DNA from: Chelonoidis abingdonii
Lineage: Eukaryota; Chordata; Testudines; Testudinidae
Assembly: GCF_003597395.2 (NCBI RefSeq)
Contig: NC_133778.1
Coordinates: 13,023,864 to 13,087,863, forward strand
Reading direction: 5' to 3'
Length of the DNA: 64,000 bases
In this document: positions 47,216 to 58,253 of the stretch, piece after piece
Numbering within the stretch: position 1 is the stretch's first letter
Layout: the number at the start of each line of letters is the position of its first letter
Notes under the pieces: generated by a model
The model's input: only the letters and a program-made list of their open reading frames with translations
The model's database searches: none
Told to the model about the DNA's origin: nothing
Program-made: the position numbers and the translations under genes

Positions 47216-47879
47216 GTTGTCTACACTGGAGGTGGATGATGTCATTTCTAACTCTGATTGTGTTAGCATGCTAATTATGGTGTGTGACTGTGGTGGTGTT
47301 AGCACTGGGAGAGGCTAGCAGTCCGAAAACATACCTAGGGGTTTCGATGGGCAGAGCCAGCTCTAGCCATTTCGCTGCCCCAAGCACAGCGGCACGCTGC
47401 GGGGGGCGCTCTGCCGCTCGCCGGTCTCGCAGCTCTGGTGGATCTCCCGCAGATGTGGCTGCGGAGGGTCCGGTGGTCCCGCGGCTCCGGTGGATCTCCC
47501 GCAGATGTGGCTGCGGAGGGTCCGGTGGTCCCGCGGCTCCGGTGGACCTCCCGCAGGCGTGCCTGTGGATGCTCCACCGGAGCCGCGGGACCAGCGGACC
47601 CTCCGCAGGCATGTCTGCGGGAGGTCCATCGGAGCCGTGTGCCGCCCTCTCGGCAACCGGCAGAGTGCCCCCAGCGGCATGCCGCCCCAAGCATGAGCTT
47701 GGCGCGCTAGGGCCTGGAGCCGGCCCTGTCGATGGGATCTGCCAGGGCAGCTAGTGCACCCTGCTGTTTGCACTGCCATGGCTACGCTTCTGTTTTTAGC
47801 ATGCTAGTTTGATAACAGCTATTAGGGATATGTCTCCTCAAGCTGGAAATTGTACCTCCAGCTCCAAGGTAGACAAACT
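47216..47879. mobile_element. 'GTCTACACT' inverted-end element split by a hAT
   Basis: The left end GGTTGTCTACACTGGAGGTG is mirrored by CCAAGGTAGACAAAC on the right; the match extends outward into CTCAG and CTGAG. The body includes GCATGCTA near each end. The hAT at 47352-47728 splits it, so the outer element is older, about 280 bp before interruption. Confidence 0.6.
47352..47728. mobile_element. hAT element, 377 bp, CAGGGCCGGCTCCAGG family
   Basis: It has exact 8-bp duplications TCGATGGG at 47344-47351 and 47729-47736. The ends are CAGAGCCAGCTCTAG and, in reverse, CAGGGCCGGCTCCAG. The interior contains a 52-bp unit (GGTGGATCTCCCGCAGATG...) starting at 47437, 47489 and 47541, then the same words inverted, so most of the body is self-complementary. 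Overlapping open frames on both strands (up to 156 codons) are by-products of this GC-rich structure. Confidence 0.93.
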
Positions 47880-48324
47880 CTGAGACAAAGGCAGCCCCCA
47901 GTGCTACAGTTTGTCATGGTAAAAAATAAAATAAAAAATCAACACATTCTGTAACATGATTATACTTCTCAAACTAGCTTATTTGTTCCTGACTGACTGT
48001 GCACCGAGAGACTTTCTGGTGTTAGTAATTTCTAAGGCCAGGCACCATTCTTTTAGACATCTTGGAGCAAGCAGTCTTCAAAGCTCTCACTCCCTCTCTC
48101 GCTGATCTTTGGATTACCCCTTTCAATTTACCACGCAAGGTGTTTCGCTTTTAGCCCTGGGAAGGGTTGACAAAGCCTTTCCTCTAGATCTGAGCTCCAA
48201 ACCTTGTTAAATGAAACAACCCCCAGAAAAGCAAGCAGCAGCAACAACCAAAGGGGACTAGAACACTGGAACAGCAGCACCGTTTCAAAGGGTGCCTTCC
48301 AGTTACTCGCCTCTTCGCAATTTA
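47880..48324. other. Single-copy DNA, no gene found
   Basis: Nothing recognised. Confidence 0.5.
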
Positions 48325-48560
48325 CAACAGTGGTATCTGATGGTTAAAAAAGGGAATCAAATTTTCTTGATTCTAATCCTGGCTCTGCCATTAATTTGCT
48401 ATACTAATCTGGGCAATAGACCAATCTGCCCCTTAGTTTATCCATCTGCAAACTAGATATAGTAAAGTTCTGTGAGGAGGCTTTAGTGCTTTCTAGCCCT
48501 GGAGATCCTTGGATCAGAAGTACCACATAAAAAGAAGGTATTGTGCTGTATAATTCATAT
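48325..48560 (+). repeat. MIR-like SINE remnant
   Basis: GGTATCTGATGGTTAAAAAAG, AATCCTGGCTCTGCCATTAA and CCCTTAGTTTATCCATCTGC in MIR order. Confidence 0.6.
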
Positions 48561-48934
48561 GCCTCAGAGACAAATACACACGTTAACCTTGGACATGTTT
48601 GAGAGACATTTGTGAATGCGTTTGCCAGAGAAAGCTCTTGCTGAGAAGCTCCTGTCTCTCTTTATCCCCAGGAGTGGAAGATCTCTGTGGCATATAATAT
48701 GTTAATAAGTTAGAACTATGATAGATATAGGTAGAAATTTAGCTTTTCATTCTTATTTTACATTCATTGCTGCTACCCCATGTTCCAAACAAGGAGACGG
48801 AATAGGGCTCTGTGTGGGATCCATCAGAACTGCTCCTTTATTGGTCAGAGGAATCAACTGAACCACATGAAATGCTCCCTCTCTTCCAGCTGCTGTTTAT
48901 TGCTTTCTCCTAAATTTATTTTGTATATTCCAGT

Positions 48935-49160
48935 GCAAAGAGGAAGGATGGTCCAGTTGTTAGGGCAGAAGCCTATGACTTGGGAGACCAGAGTCCAATT
49001 CCCTGCTCTGCCAGAGACTTCCTATCAGACCTGGTAGAAATCACTTACCCTCCCCCCCACCTCCGTTCCCTACCTATACAAAACCTATACACTTCCGTTC
49101 TTCACAGGGGTGTTGTGAGGCTAAACACATTAAAGATTGTAGGTGCTAAGATACGATGGC
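48935..49160 (+). repeat. MIR-like SINE
   Basis: GGATGGTCCAGTTGTTAGGG, TCCAATTCCCTGCTCTGCC and CACAGGGGTGTTGTGAGGC in MIR order. Confidence 0.72.
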
Positions 49161-49248
49161 TATCTCAGTACCCAAGACAGAGAGATGGCACCTAGAGAAT
49201 TCAGCTGAGGCTGGCCATTGTGCTAGCCACTGTGCAAACATACACTAA

Positions 49249-49541
49249 GGCCACATCTATACTACCCGCCGAATCGGCAGGTAGTAATACATTTATCGGG
49301 GATTGATTTATCGCATCTCATCTAGACGCGATAACTCGATCCCCGAATCGACACCTGTACTCCACCTCGGCAGGAGAAGTAAGTGGAGTTGGAGGGGGGG
49401 GGGAGCCACGGCAGTCGACTTGGTGCCATGAGGGTGGCCAGGTAAGTCGAACTAAGATACTTGGACTTCAGCTACGCGAATCGCATAGCTTAGGTTGTGT
49501 ATCTCAGATCTATTCCCCCCTCCCCCAGTGTAGACCAGCCC
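49249..49541. mobile_element. Harbinger-like MITE, 293 bp
   Basis: The ends are GGCCACATCTATACTAC and, in reverse, GGGCTGGTCTACACTGG. The trinucleotide TAA flanks both sides (49246-49248 and 49542-49544), the target duplication expected of PIF/Harbinger transposases. The body has a GATTGATTTATCG and CGATAACTCGATCCCCG inverted core and a G run. No coding capacity. Confidence 0.72.
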
Positions 49542-49767
49542 TAAGAGACCAACTTTGCCTTGAAGAGCTCATCTTCCAAATGGAGAAGACAGAAAAAGGG
49601 TGGGAGGGGAAACAGGCACAGGGAGGGGAGGTAACTTGGCCAACCACAGTGGGAGATCCAGGAATGGAATCTTGGTCCAATGCCCTGTTGACTAGACTCC
49701 ACTGTCTCCAACCAGCTTATTTCTTTGTTAATGGAACTAAATTTGTCCGTCACACAGAAATCTAGGA

Positions 49768-49935
49768 AATGCCTTATGAGCTCAGAGCAGCTGGCCATCT
49801 AGTCCAGTAAACCCTCTCTGGCAGTGGTGACTATCAAATGCTTCAGAGGAAGGGGTAAGACACCCAGTAGTAGGCGGTTATGAAATAACAGGCTCCTAGG
49901 AAAGGTTTTGTGCTATCCTTCCTCATTTAATGTTG
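49768..49935 (-). repeat. CR1/L3-like LINE 3' fragment
   Basis: GGCCATCTAGTCCAGTAAACC, GGCAGTGGTGACTATC and GCTTCAGAGGAAGGGG are the reverse of a CR1/L3 3' region. A second fragment of the same part lies at 51890-51980. Confidence 0.55.
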
Positions 49936-50050
49936 GCTTATGCCCTTGAAGTGTTCATATCCCATAATATTACTGTACACAATACTTTTGTTCTGACAGT
50001 ATCCTATCTGATTAAGAACCAGCCATGAAGGCAAGTATAAAAATCTCTGG

Positions 50051-50118
50051 GTGAAATTCTGGCCTCACTGAAGTCAGTGGCAAAAGTCCCATTAACTTCA
50101 GCAGTGCCAGGATTTCAC
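50051..50118. repeat. GTGAAATTCTGGC palindromic element
   Basis: The left arm GTGAAATTCTGGCCTCACTG is mirrored by GCCAGGATTTCAC. Same family as 61041-61108. Confidence 0.6.
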
Positions 50119-50125
50119 CCCCTGT

Positions 50126-51239
50126 GTATATTTTCTAGAATGCCTCATGATTAGAGTGATATTCTATTCATCATAGTATGGCCCATTTGTTATAGTAGGA
50201 GTATAAATTTATTTTCTATTACTGTCATATAGCTGTCCTTTTCTCTCTTGCTGTAATCATGTCTTCAAAATATCAGTTAAAAAAAGTTGAGAACTTGAAA
50301 TCTTAATCTTAATTTTGTCCTAACCTTTCCAAAATAGATTAAATTACTTTTAAAAGAAATGTCAGCAATCATGTGCACACTGTACAATTGTGCCCAGTCA
50401 ATACGTAAGTAAATTGAATGAATTATCTCCACTGTAATATTCATTAGAGTATGAAATGCAAAGAACTCCTGACCTCCAACGCGGTATAACATCCTCAGAC
50501 GCAATTTGAAGCAAAAAATGTGTATGATACAGTGGCTGAAAAGAGCATAAAAATGTGAGACCAGTCTACTTATTTAACTAAAGACCCTTGTAGGCGAGAT
50601 TATTCTTTCACTCTTAAATTTTTGTATCGGCGAATACAATAGACAAATACTTTATTATTATTGTCACATTACAGGAATGTCAGAGCGATGTTGGCCTGTT
50701 AAATATGTCAGTTTATATTGGAAAATAAGGATGCCTGTTTTTAAAAAAAAATTAAATTTTAAGTGAGTCTGTGGCCAAATACGTGTGCAGCTGAGTTCTA
50801 GTCCAAAAAAATAATGCTTTTAAAATGAGCCTGTGATTTAAAACGTCCTCATTATGATTGCTTAATGAGACAACTTACCCCTCTTAAGGAACTCCATTAA
50901 ACAATCAGAATGAGAGAGTTTTAAGAACACATTTTTGGAATTCTTGTAATCATGTACAGCTGCACTCAATGGCTAATTTTAGTGCTATATATTCAGATTC
51001 ACATTGTACCATATTTCATGACACTGTATTTACATCAGATTCCTGTATTGGTAACTTAGGACCTTATGCTTTACATTATATAATTACAAATGCCAGTTGC
51101 ATCAAACGAATTACTGAGAAGCCATGAAAACCGTACAGAAAGATTCTAACTGCTCCTGAAAACACAGGTTAGTGGAAAAGTGAGAACTGATTTTTCATCC
51201 TTGACCTTTACTTAAATGTATAAGATATTTTCACGGGGG
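50126..51239. other. Repeat-poor AT-rich DNA, no gene found
   Basis: The 50580-50900 stretch is repeat-free and contains the mirrored words 'CATTATGATTGCTTAATGAG' and 'CATTAAACAATCAGAATGAG' around 50850-50920. It is a candidate conserved noncoding block, by appearance only. Confidence 0.4.
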
Positions 51240-51675
51240 GGGGAGGCAGAAGGGGGTCATTTCATCACAAAATTGCAGTTTACCTGCAAAAATGGAAAAA
51301 TTTTGCTCTGCCAATTTCTTGAAAATTCATAGATTTTTTTTTTTTTAAGGCCAGCCAAGGCTATTGCAATCTTTTAGTCTGGCTTCCTTCAGCAAAATTT
51401 TCAATTTTGTAAAGAAGGCAGAATATTTGCAATGTTTTGTTATATAAAAATATAGGCTCAGTCTGCCTCCTTTGTGAAAAGCAAATGAAACCACCCATGG
51501 AACGCGAAGTAGCATATAAGGGGAAAATACCAGAATGTGACTCTAGTGGCGTTTGCTTGTTATTCCCCACAGATTCTTTCTTAGAAGAGGTAACATTTTC
51601 CAAATTTTGAATTTTTTCAGCAAGAAATAAGGATGCAAATGTTGATGGAAGTTTTTCAGTTTTTTAACCAGCTGT
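51240..51675. repeat. AGCTGGTT-ended repeat, poorly defined
   Basis: The right edge reads CAGTTTTTTAACCAGCTG, the reverse of the end seen at 9405. The interior is rich in AAAATTTTG words. The left end is uncertain. Confidence 0.35.
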
Positions 51676-51889
51676 GTCACCTGTGCATACCCCAGTAGTC
51701 AAGGGTGCCCAACTACCAGAAGATTTCCTTGTAGAAATGTTTGGGTTGGGGAAGCTATGTTGATTGGCCACTCTTTGGAGAAGCGGTCGCCTTTCTACCT
51801 TCCCCTTTCGCGCTCTCTCCTATTGCACCAACAATGCAAGAAATCGTGTGAGATTAAACTAACTCAGTGTCATACAAATTGACGTAATG

Positions 51890-51980
51890 ATCAGACCTGT
51901 GGTCCAGCCAGTCTCTGCCGGTGACCAGTATCAGCTGATTCAGAGGAAGGTGGAAGAAACCCTCCAGTAGGCTGCGATAC
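51890..51980 (-). repeat. CR1/L3-like LINE 3' fragment
   Basis: CAGCCAGTCTCTGCCGGTGACC and GATTCAGAGGAAGGTGGAAG match the 49768-49935 fragment. Confidence 0.55.
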
Positions 51981-52372
51981 TGGCAGAACAGGTGCCAGCT
52001 CATGCCAAAGGCCCGGGGTCTCACTGAGCACTATCAAATGCACAGCTGCGAACCAGTCTTTCTGACCTGTGAGTTAGTACCGTTAAAATAGATATTCATG
52101 TTATAAGAGTGTGTTTAGGGTTCAGACTTTATGGAATGCTTGTGGAATGCTGCATGTGCTAGTCATAATAGCTTGTAGTCCATGGTATCAAGTTATATTG
52201 AGTGTTTGCATTGTAAACCTCTCCAACTGTGTAACTCACCAAACAGCAAAAGAAGCATTAATTAAGGTAAAGTGCTCGTCCTGCACATAAGATGGCCCAC
52301 TGAAGGCAAACAAGGCATTGTGTAGCATCAAATGTCAGAGACCTCGTGGATTGCATTCCTCAATACCCAGGG

Positions 52373-52470
52373 CAGGCCCTAGACCAAATGGTGCCCCAGG
52401 CGAGGAGTGTCTTCAGCACCTTGCCATCCATTTGTTTCCCATCAAATTTGCCCCTTGCTGCAAACTAGAT
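52373..52470. mobile_element. hAT end fragment
   Basis: CCAGGGCAGGCCCTAGACCAAATGG followed by GTGCCCCAGGCGAGGAG is a recognisable left end of a turtle hAT. No matching right end or target duplication is found. Confidence 0.5.
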
Positions 52471-52620
52471 TGCAACTGAGCTTTTTGTTTCCTATACTGA
52501 GTTCCTGCAGGTTTCTTTGGGGGTATCTTTTATTTTCTGCAGGGCAAAACAGTCAGTATTAGGGAAAGCAAAAATCCATGTTCTGCAGTCTTAGAAAGTC
52601 ATCAAATATAATGTGTTAAG

Positions 52621-52840
52621 CAGGGCCGGCTCCAGGCCACAGCGTGCCAAGTGCGTGCTTGGGGCGGCACGCCGTGGGGGGCGCTCTGCCGGTTGCTGGG
52701 AGGGCGGCAGGCGGCTTTGGTGGAGCTGCTGCAGGAGTGGCTGCGGACGGTCCGCTGGTCCCGCAGCTCCAGTGGACCTCTTGCAGACACGCCTGCGGCA
52801 GCTCCACTGGAGCCGCGGGACCATCGGACCCTCCACAGAA
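52621..52840. mobile_element. hAT element, truncated, CAGGGCCGGCTCCAGG family
   Basis: The left end CAGGGCCGGCTCCAGG is intact and the body matches 47352-47728 in opposite orientation (CTTGGGGCGGCACGCCG, GGTCCCGCAGCTCC). The right end is missing: the sequence leaves the family near 52840, before the CR1 at 52881. Mirrored open frames on both strands are by-products. Confidence 0.75.
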
Positions 52841-52880
52841 ACATTCTATTTTCCCGTTTCTCTCTAACAACAAAAACAAC

Positions 52881-54425
52881 ATAGAATCATAAAACTGGAA
52901 GGGACCTCGAGAGGTCATCTAGTCCAGTCCCCTGCACTCAAGGCAGGACTAAGTATTATCTAGACCATCGCAGACAGGTGTTTGTCCAACCTGCTCTTAA
53001 AAATCCCCAATGGAGATTCCACAACAACCCTAGGCAATTTATTCCAGTGCTTGACCACTCTGACAGTTAGGAAGTTTTTCCTAATGTCCAACCTAAACCA
53101 CCCTTGCTGCAATTCAAGCCCCTTGCTTCTTGTCCTATCCTCAGAGATTAAGAAGAACAATTTTTCTCCCTCCTCCTTGGAACAACCTTTTATGCACTTG
53201 AAAACTGGTATTATGTCCCCTCTGTCTTCTCTTCTCCAGACTAAACAAACCCATTTTTTTCAATCTTCTCTCATAGGTAATGTTTTCTAGACCTTTAATC
53301 ATTTTTGTTGCTCTTTGCTGGACTTTCTCCAATTTGTCCACTTCTTTCCTGAAATGTGGCACCCAGAACTGGACACAATACTCCTGTTGAGGCCTAATCA
53401 GCGCAGAGTAGAGCAGAAGAATTACTTCTCCTGTCTTGCTTACAATATTCCTGCTAATACATCCCAGAATAATGATTGCTTTTTTTTGCAACAGCGTTAC
53501 ACTGTTGATTCATATTTAGCTTGTGATCCACTGTGGCTCCCAGATCCCTTTCTGCAGTCCTCCTTGCAGTCATTTCCCATTTCACATGAGTGCAACTGAT
53601 TGTTCCTTCCTAAGTAGAGTACTTCGTATTTCATCCTATTTACTTCAGACCATTTCTCCAGTTTGTCCAGATCATTTTGAATTTTAATCCTATCCTCCAA
53701 ACACTTGCAACCCCTCCCACCTTGGTATCATCCACAAACTTCATAAGTGTGCTCTCTGTGCCATTATCTAAATCATTGATGAAGATATAGAACAGAACGA
53801 GACGCAGAACCGGTCCCTGCAGGACCCTACTCCTTATGCCCTTCCAGCATAACTGTGAACCACTGATAACTACTCTCTGGGAATAATTTTCCAACCAGTT
53901 ATGCACTCACCTTGTAGTAGCTCCATCTAGGTTATATTTTCCTAGTTTGTTTATGAGAAGGTCACTCAAGACTGTATCAAAGGCCTTACTAAAGTCAAGA
54001 TATACTACATCTACCATTTACCCCCATCCACAAGGCTTGTTACCCTGTCAAAGAAGGCTATCAGGTTGGTTTGATGCAATTTGTTCTAGACAAATCCATG
54101 CTGAGTATTATTTATCACCTTATTATCTTTTAGGTGCTTGCACATTGATTGTTTAATTATTTGCTCCATTAACTTTCCCGGTACAGAAGTTCAGCTTACT
54201 GGTCTATAATTCCATGGGTTGTCCTTATTTCCTTTTTTGTAGGTGGGTACTATATTTGCCCTTTTCCAGTCTTCTGGAATCTCTCCTGTCTTCCATGACT
54301 TTTCAAAGAGAATGGCTAATGGCTCAGATATCTCCTCAGTCAGCTCCCTGAGTATTCTAGGGTGCATTTAATCAGGCCCTGGCGATTTGAAGACATCTAA
54401 CTTGTCTAATTTGTCTAAGCATCCT
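52881..54425 (-). pseudogene. CR1 LINE, 5'-truncated, decayed reverse transcriptase
   Basis: This is the 3' part of a CR1 non-LTR retrotransposon, which copies itself by target-primed reverse transcription. The plus strand begins ATAGAATCATAAAACTGG, the reverse of the CR1 3' tail. Minus-strand translation in successive fragments gives a reverse transcriptase core with FINDLDNGTES and FVDDTK (53640-53906; the YADD-type catalytic motif appears as FVDD), then KIQNDLDKLEKWSE and YLGRNN (53497-53700), then LLYSALIRPQQEYCVQFW, KVQQRATKMIKGLE and LFSLEKRRQRG (53141-53491), and finally TVRVVKHWNKLPR (52960-53160), the usual C-terminus. The pieces lie in different frames with stops between, so the copy is dead. 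The upstream endonuclease and ORF1 are absent. The left boundary adjoins a broken hAT. Confidence 0.92.
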
Positions 54426-54982
54426 GAGCCCAGCACCTGGGTCACCTGCCCCTAACTTCGGCTCTGTTACTACCTCCAGGAAGGGGAGGTACATCAGCTT
54501 GGATTCTGGCTTGAATGTGATAAAAATCCTTGACAAGAAGAAACTGGGATCTTCATGTGGTCTGGACTCTGAGCAGCAAAGATTCCTGAACATAAGCAAG
54601 CTATGCCCATGCTACTTGGCATAAGTCAGCCCTAAAGGACATACAGAGCTGCTTATTGTAGAAGCTTATATTACCTTTTTAAATCTAAGACTGTAACTTC
54701 TTCTTTGTGTGTGTATGTTTCCTGTTTTAACCTTGCAAATAACTGTCATTTCTTTTCTTACTTAATAAATCTTCAGTTAGTTTATTACAGGATTGGCTAC
54801 AGGCAATATTTTGGTGTGAGATCTGAGTACAATTGATCTGGGGTAAGTGATTGGTCCTTTGAGACTGTGAGGAACCTGAATATTGTTGTGAATTTTAGTG
54901 TAAAGTGACCATCTATCACACAGTCCAGCTTGCCTGGGTAGCAAGATAAACTGTGATGCCCAAGGGGACTGTCTGTGACAAT
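54426..54982. other. Single-copy DNA, no gene found
   Basis: Nothing recognised. Confidence 0.5.
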
Positions 54983-54990
54983 ATGGTAAG

Positions 54991-55251
54991 CAGGGCCGGC
55001 TCCAGGTTTTCTGCTGCCTCAAGCGGCAAAAAAAACAAAAAATACAACCCACGGCAGTGCGATCGTGCTGCTCCTCTCTTTGGCGGCAATTCGGCGGCAG
55101 GTCCTTTACTCCAAGAGGGACTGAGAGACCTGCTGCCGAATTGCTGCCGAAGACTGGGATGTGCGGCCCCAATAGCGGCCGGAGTGTCTGCCCCTTGGTA
55201 TTGGCCAACCCAAGCACCTGCTTCTTTAGCTGGTGCCTGGAGCTGGCCCTG
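54991..55251. mobile_element. hAT element, 261 bp, CAGGGCCGGCTCCAGG family
   Basis: It has exact 8-bp duplications ATGGTAAG at 54983-54990 and 55252-55259. The ends are CAGGGCCGGCTCCAGG and, in reverse, CAGGGCCAGCTCCAGG. Around 55083-55155 the words GGCGGCAATTCGGCGGCAGG and CTGCTGCCGAATTGCTGCCG form an inner inverted repeat. Confidence 0.94.
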
Positions 55252-55259
55252 ATGGTAAG

Positions 55260-55892
55260 ACTGGTATAGTGCTTTAGGAGTTCACACTTGTTACCAGGTT
55301 AGTGAAATCTGATTATAGAATTTACAACCAGTTTAGGGTGCCCACCCTGCTTTTTGACAATCTTCCCTGAGGTTGATACTCATAGTCATGAGCCAGTCCA
55401 GACAGCACGATATGGGCATTTTGTGATAACGTGCCTACAGGGAAAGTTAGTTCCTGACCCTTATTAGTCATTTTTGTCCTGAATCTGAGAGTTTTAATCC
55501 TTTCCAAAACACTTGTTGGTTTGTTGTTATTTTAATCCTTACTATTTGGAGCTCTGGATATTCTTGTTAGCAGTTTAAATATGCAGATGCTTTTTGGATC
55601 CTACTTTCCTTTCTGTCAGTTTTTCATATGGAGAGTATGATTTTGCCAGATAATTTGTATGTCTCTAAATAGATCTCTGCTAAACCACAATTACATTTAT
55701 AGTAAAAACAAACAAACAAAAAACTCCCCCCTCAAAAATGTCAAATTTCATTTTTAGAAATCAGTACATCACCAATCACAACATTTAAGGAATGACATTA
55801 TTATGCTTTTGGTGTTTTGCCCAGCTTTCTAGAAAGGAACAGGTGTATGTTTCATTCTCTAAGCAGCTCTAAAGAACATCTCTCTTTATATA
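55260..55892. other. Single-copy AT-rich DNA, no gene found
   Basis: Nothing recognised apart from an AAAC run near 55707-55722. Confidence 0.5.
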
Positions 55893-55896
55893 TATG

Positions 55897-55903
55897 TGGG
55901 GGG

Positions 55904-55951
<48 letters not shown>
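55897..55951 (+). repeat. (TG)n(TA)n microsatellite
   Basis: A G run and long TG run followed by TATATATA, directly left of the LINE fragment. Confidence 0.95.
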
Positions 55952-55952
55952 C

Positions 55953-56900
55953 CACTGTCCTGGATGAAACCCGGAACATCTAGGAGTACATCAGTAAGAT
56001 GGCCCCCAAAGATGAGCTGCTGAGAGAATGCCTGAGGCAGCAGCAGACATGGGAGGAAGACCAAGCCAGAAGAAGTGCCAATGGCAAGACAAGCCCTGCA
56101 TGGGACTGTTTTACATCGACCGATAGCTGGAAGTGGGCTGACATTGGAAATCCTCACAGTGGCCTAGAAAGGCTGGACTAAAGACAGCACTGAGGCACTG
56201 ATCATAGCAGCCACAGGACACAGCACTGAGCACAGATCCATATTGAAGCAGGGTTCTACCACACTCAGAAGAGTGACCCAAGAGTGCAGATGCTGCAGAG
56301 AGGCCCAGAGACAGTCCAACATACAGTGGCGGATGTTAAGATGCAGGCTAGAACAGGCATCACTGAACGACACAACAAGTGTGCATTGTGTACAGCGAAC
56401 ATGCACAGCGTACGGCGGACCCTCCCAAGACAGATGGGCAGATTTCCCAGAGGTTGTGGACGGCAATAGTATTGGCTAAAGATTCCGTGGGCCTGTTCCA
56501 GATCCAGACGGAACAGCAGGACTTGGCAATCAACCAGAACATCGTGGTAATAGACAAGTACCAGAGACCAGCGGTGGTGATAGATTAGCAGTGCCAAGTG
56601 ACAGCAACATCAGGAAAGATGGAATTATGAGAAGCTGCGAAGTCCGCGGCCTGAGAGGAACTAGAGGGATGTGGAAGATGAAGCCAAGGGTCCAGTGGTG
56701 TATGGAGCCCGTCCGGGGCTTGATCCTAAGCTGGTGATGAGTGCTCCAACAGATTCCAGAACAACATCAGAGCTCTCTGTCCAGAGAGTGCAGTGGCTAG
56801 GAACAGCTAAGCATACTGCGCAGAACCCTCAAACTCCCAGGCCTCTGGTAGAGGACCCGAGGTTGAGGAAGACACATACCACCCATAGGGGTGAGAGGGG

Positions 56901-56903
<3 letters not shown>
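55953..56903 (+). pseudogene. R4/Dong-like LINE, 3' fragment with endonuclease remnants
   Basis: Plus-strand frames show the C-terminal part of a restriction-like-endonuclease LINE. First comes MAPKDELLRECLRQQQTW (55999-56181), then PETVQHTVADVKMQARTG and TERHNKC (56284-56469; the zinc-binding cysteines of the CCHC motif are largely lost), then FQIQTEQQDLAINQNIVVID with AVVID (56379-56588), the endonuclease core where active copies have a PDIVVVD-type motif, and finally SELSVQRVQWLGTAKHT (56671-56940). The frames shift between these blocks and stops intervene, so it is inactive. The reverse transcriptase is missing through 5' truncation. The family identification comes from remembered protein wording and has not been tested by search. 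Confidence 0.75.

Positions 56904-56940
<37 letters not shown>
56904..56940 (+). repeat. (TA)n microsatellite
   Basis: Pure TA run directly right of the LINE fragment. Confidence 0.95.
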
Positions 56941-56942
<2 letters not shown>

Positions 56943-57796
56943 AGATCTCCCCTAGAGTTCTACTTTTAGTTGAATATTGATTATAAAAGTCATGTTTGGT
57001 TCAACTTTGATGTTAGATGGCCTTCAGAAGCAGTGGTCGAGCTGTACTTGTCACACTATATTAAAAGCTGATTCATGGCAGCCTCTGAGTGTAGAAGACT
57101 GCCCTCACTGTCTCCCATTTGAGCAAGCGATGCTGAATGGATAGTTCGCTGGCATGCCCAGAATGCAAGGCAAACATAAAAGCTAGGACAATGTGTACAG
57201 GGATGGAATTTATTTAGAGTCTACTCACAGCTCTGTCTGCCACCACAAGTGTTAGTGGGGCTTGGCCCCATTTTGTTTTGCGAAAGCCATGCAACTTTTC
57301 TTGCCCTCTGGTAAATGGCTGCAGAATAACTTGCTGTAATAAACTAAAACAACGCATCGCTGCAAGGAGAGCTGATTCAGCACCCTTTTAAATAAGTTTT
57401 AAAAGGGAGAAATAAAATATGAATCTTCAGGGAGGATTTATATTGTTCAGCAGCCCTTTTATTTCCCCTCCCTGGTGTTATGTTTGTTCTGTAAAAAGCT
57501 GCCCACTTGTATTATCCCCAGCTTTCGCATCCTGGAGAGTGCTGACTGAGGATTCTTTATTAGCTGGAGCAGGAGTCAAGAGGCTTTAGAGAGAAATTCA
57601 TTTTTCTTAATAAATAAATAAAAAATATAAGCTCTGATTGGCACAGAAAAGTGGTATAGGAGGCATTGTGAGGTATAGGAGACATTGTGTAAAATCTTGG
57701 GCAAAACATGCTCTGAGTTGTCACCCTAGTACACTGTCAACGTCCATCCCTTCCTTACTGCTAACCCCTAAAAACCCAAATAATTAGCTTGCTGCA
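56941..57796. other. Repeat-poor DNA, possible conserved noncoding block
   Basis: 57330-57640 is repeat-free with an even, non-degenerate look. It includes two near-copies of the CCCTTTTA word (57391 and 57455). No exon was found. Just before the next element is the AGGTATAGGAGACATTGTG duplication (two similar 19-mers near 57654 and 57670). Confidence 0.4.
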
Positions 57797-58050
57797 TACA
57801 GTAGAACCTCAGAGTTATGAACACCAGAGTTACGAACTGCCTGGTCAGCTGCACACCTCATTTGGAACCGGAAGTACGCAATCAGGCAGCAGCAGAGAAT
57901 AACGAAAGCAAATACAGACCAGTACTGTGTTAAAGGTAAACTACTAAAAAAAAGTAAAGGGAACATTAAAAAAAAAAAAAAAAGATTTGACAAGGTAAGG
58001 AAATGATTTCTGTGTTCGTGTTGTTTAAATTTTCAAAGTAGTATTAAGTC

Positions 58051-58066
58051 ATATATATATATATAT
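58051..58066 (+). repeat. (AT)8 microsatellite
   Basis: Eight AT units, adjacent to the SINE. Confidence 0.9.
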
Positions 58067-58080
58067 GGAGAGATACCTAT

Positions 58081-58253
58081 CTCATAGAGCTGGAAGGGAC
58101 TGTGAAAGGTAATTGAGTCCAGCTTTCTGCCTTCACTAGCAGGACCAAGTACTGTTTTTTGCCCCAGATCCCTACATGACCCCCTCAGGAACTGAACTCA
58201 CAACCCTAGGTTTGGTAGGCCAGTGCTCAAATCACTAAGCTATCCCTCCCACC
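58081..58253 (-). repeat. tRNA-derived SINE, tortoise Pol III type
   Basis: On the minus strand it starts GGTGGGAGGGATAGCTTAGTG with A-box-like TAGCTTAGTGA, and has a B-box-like GGGTTGTGAGTTCAGTTCC. The 3' tail is CR1-like (plus strand CTCATAGAGCTGGAAGGGAC). Same family as 21668-21852. Confidence 0.88.

Noticed and set aside
47271..47779. Several overlapping open frames of 119-156 codons
   Set aside because: All fall in or across a GC-rich hAT with direct and inverted internal repeats. The mirrored frames are a by-product of its symmetry.
56671..56940. Open frame ending in an Ile-Tyr run
   Set aside because: The Ile-Tyr tail is the TA microsatellite read through; the front part is dead LINE endonuclease sequence.
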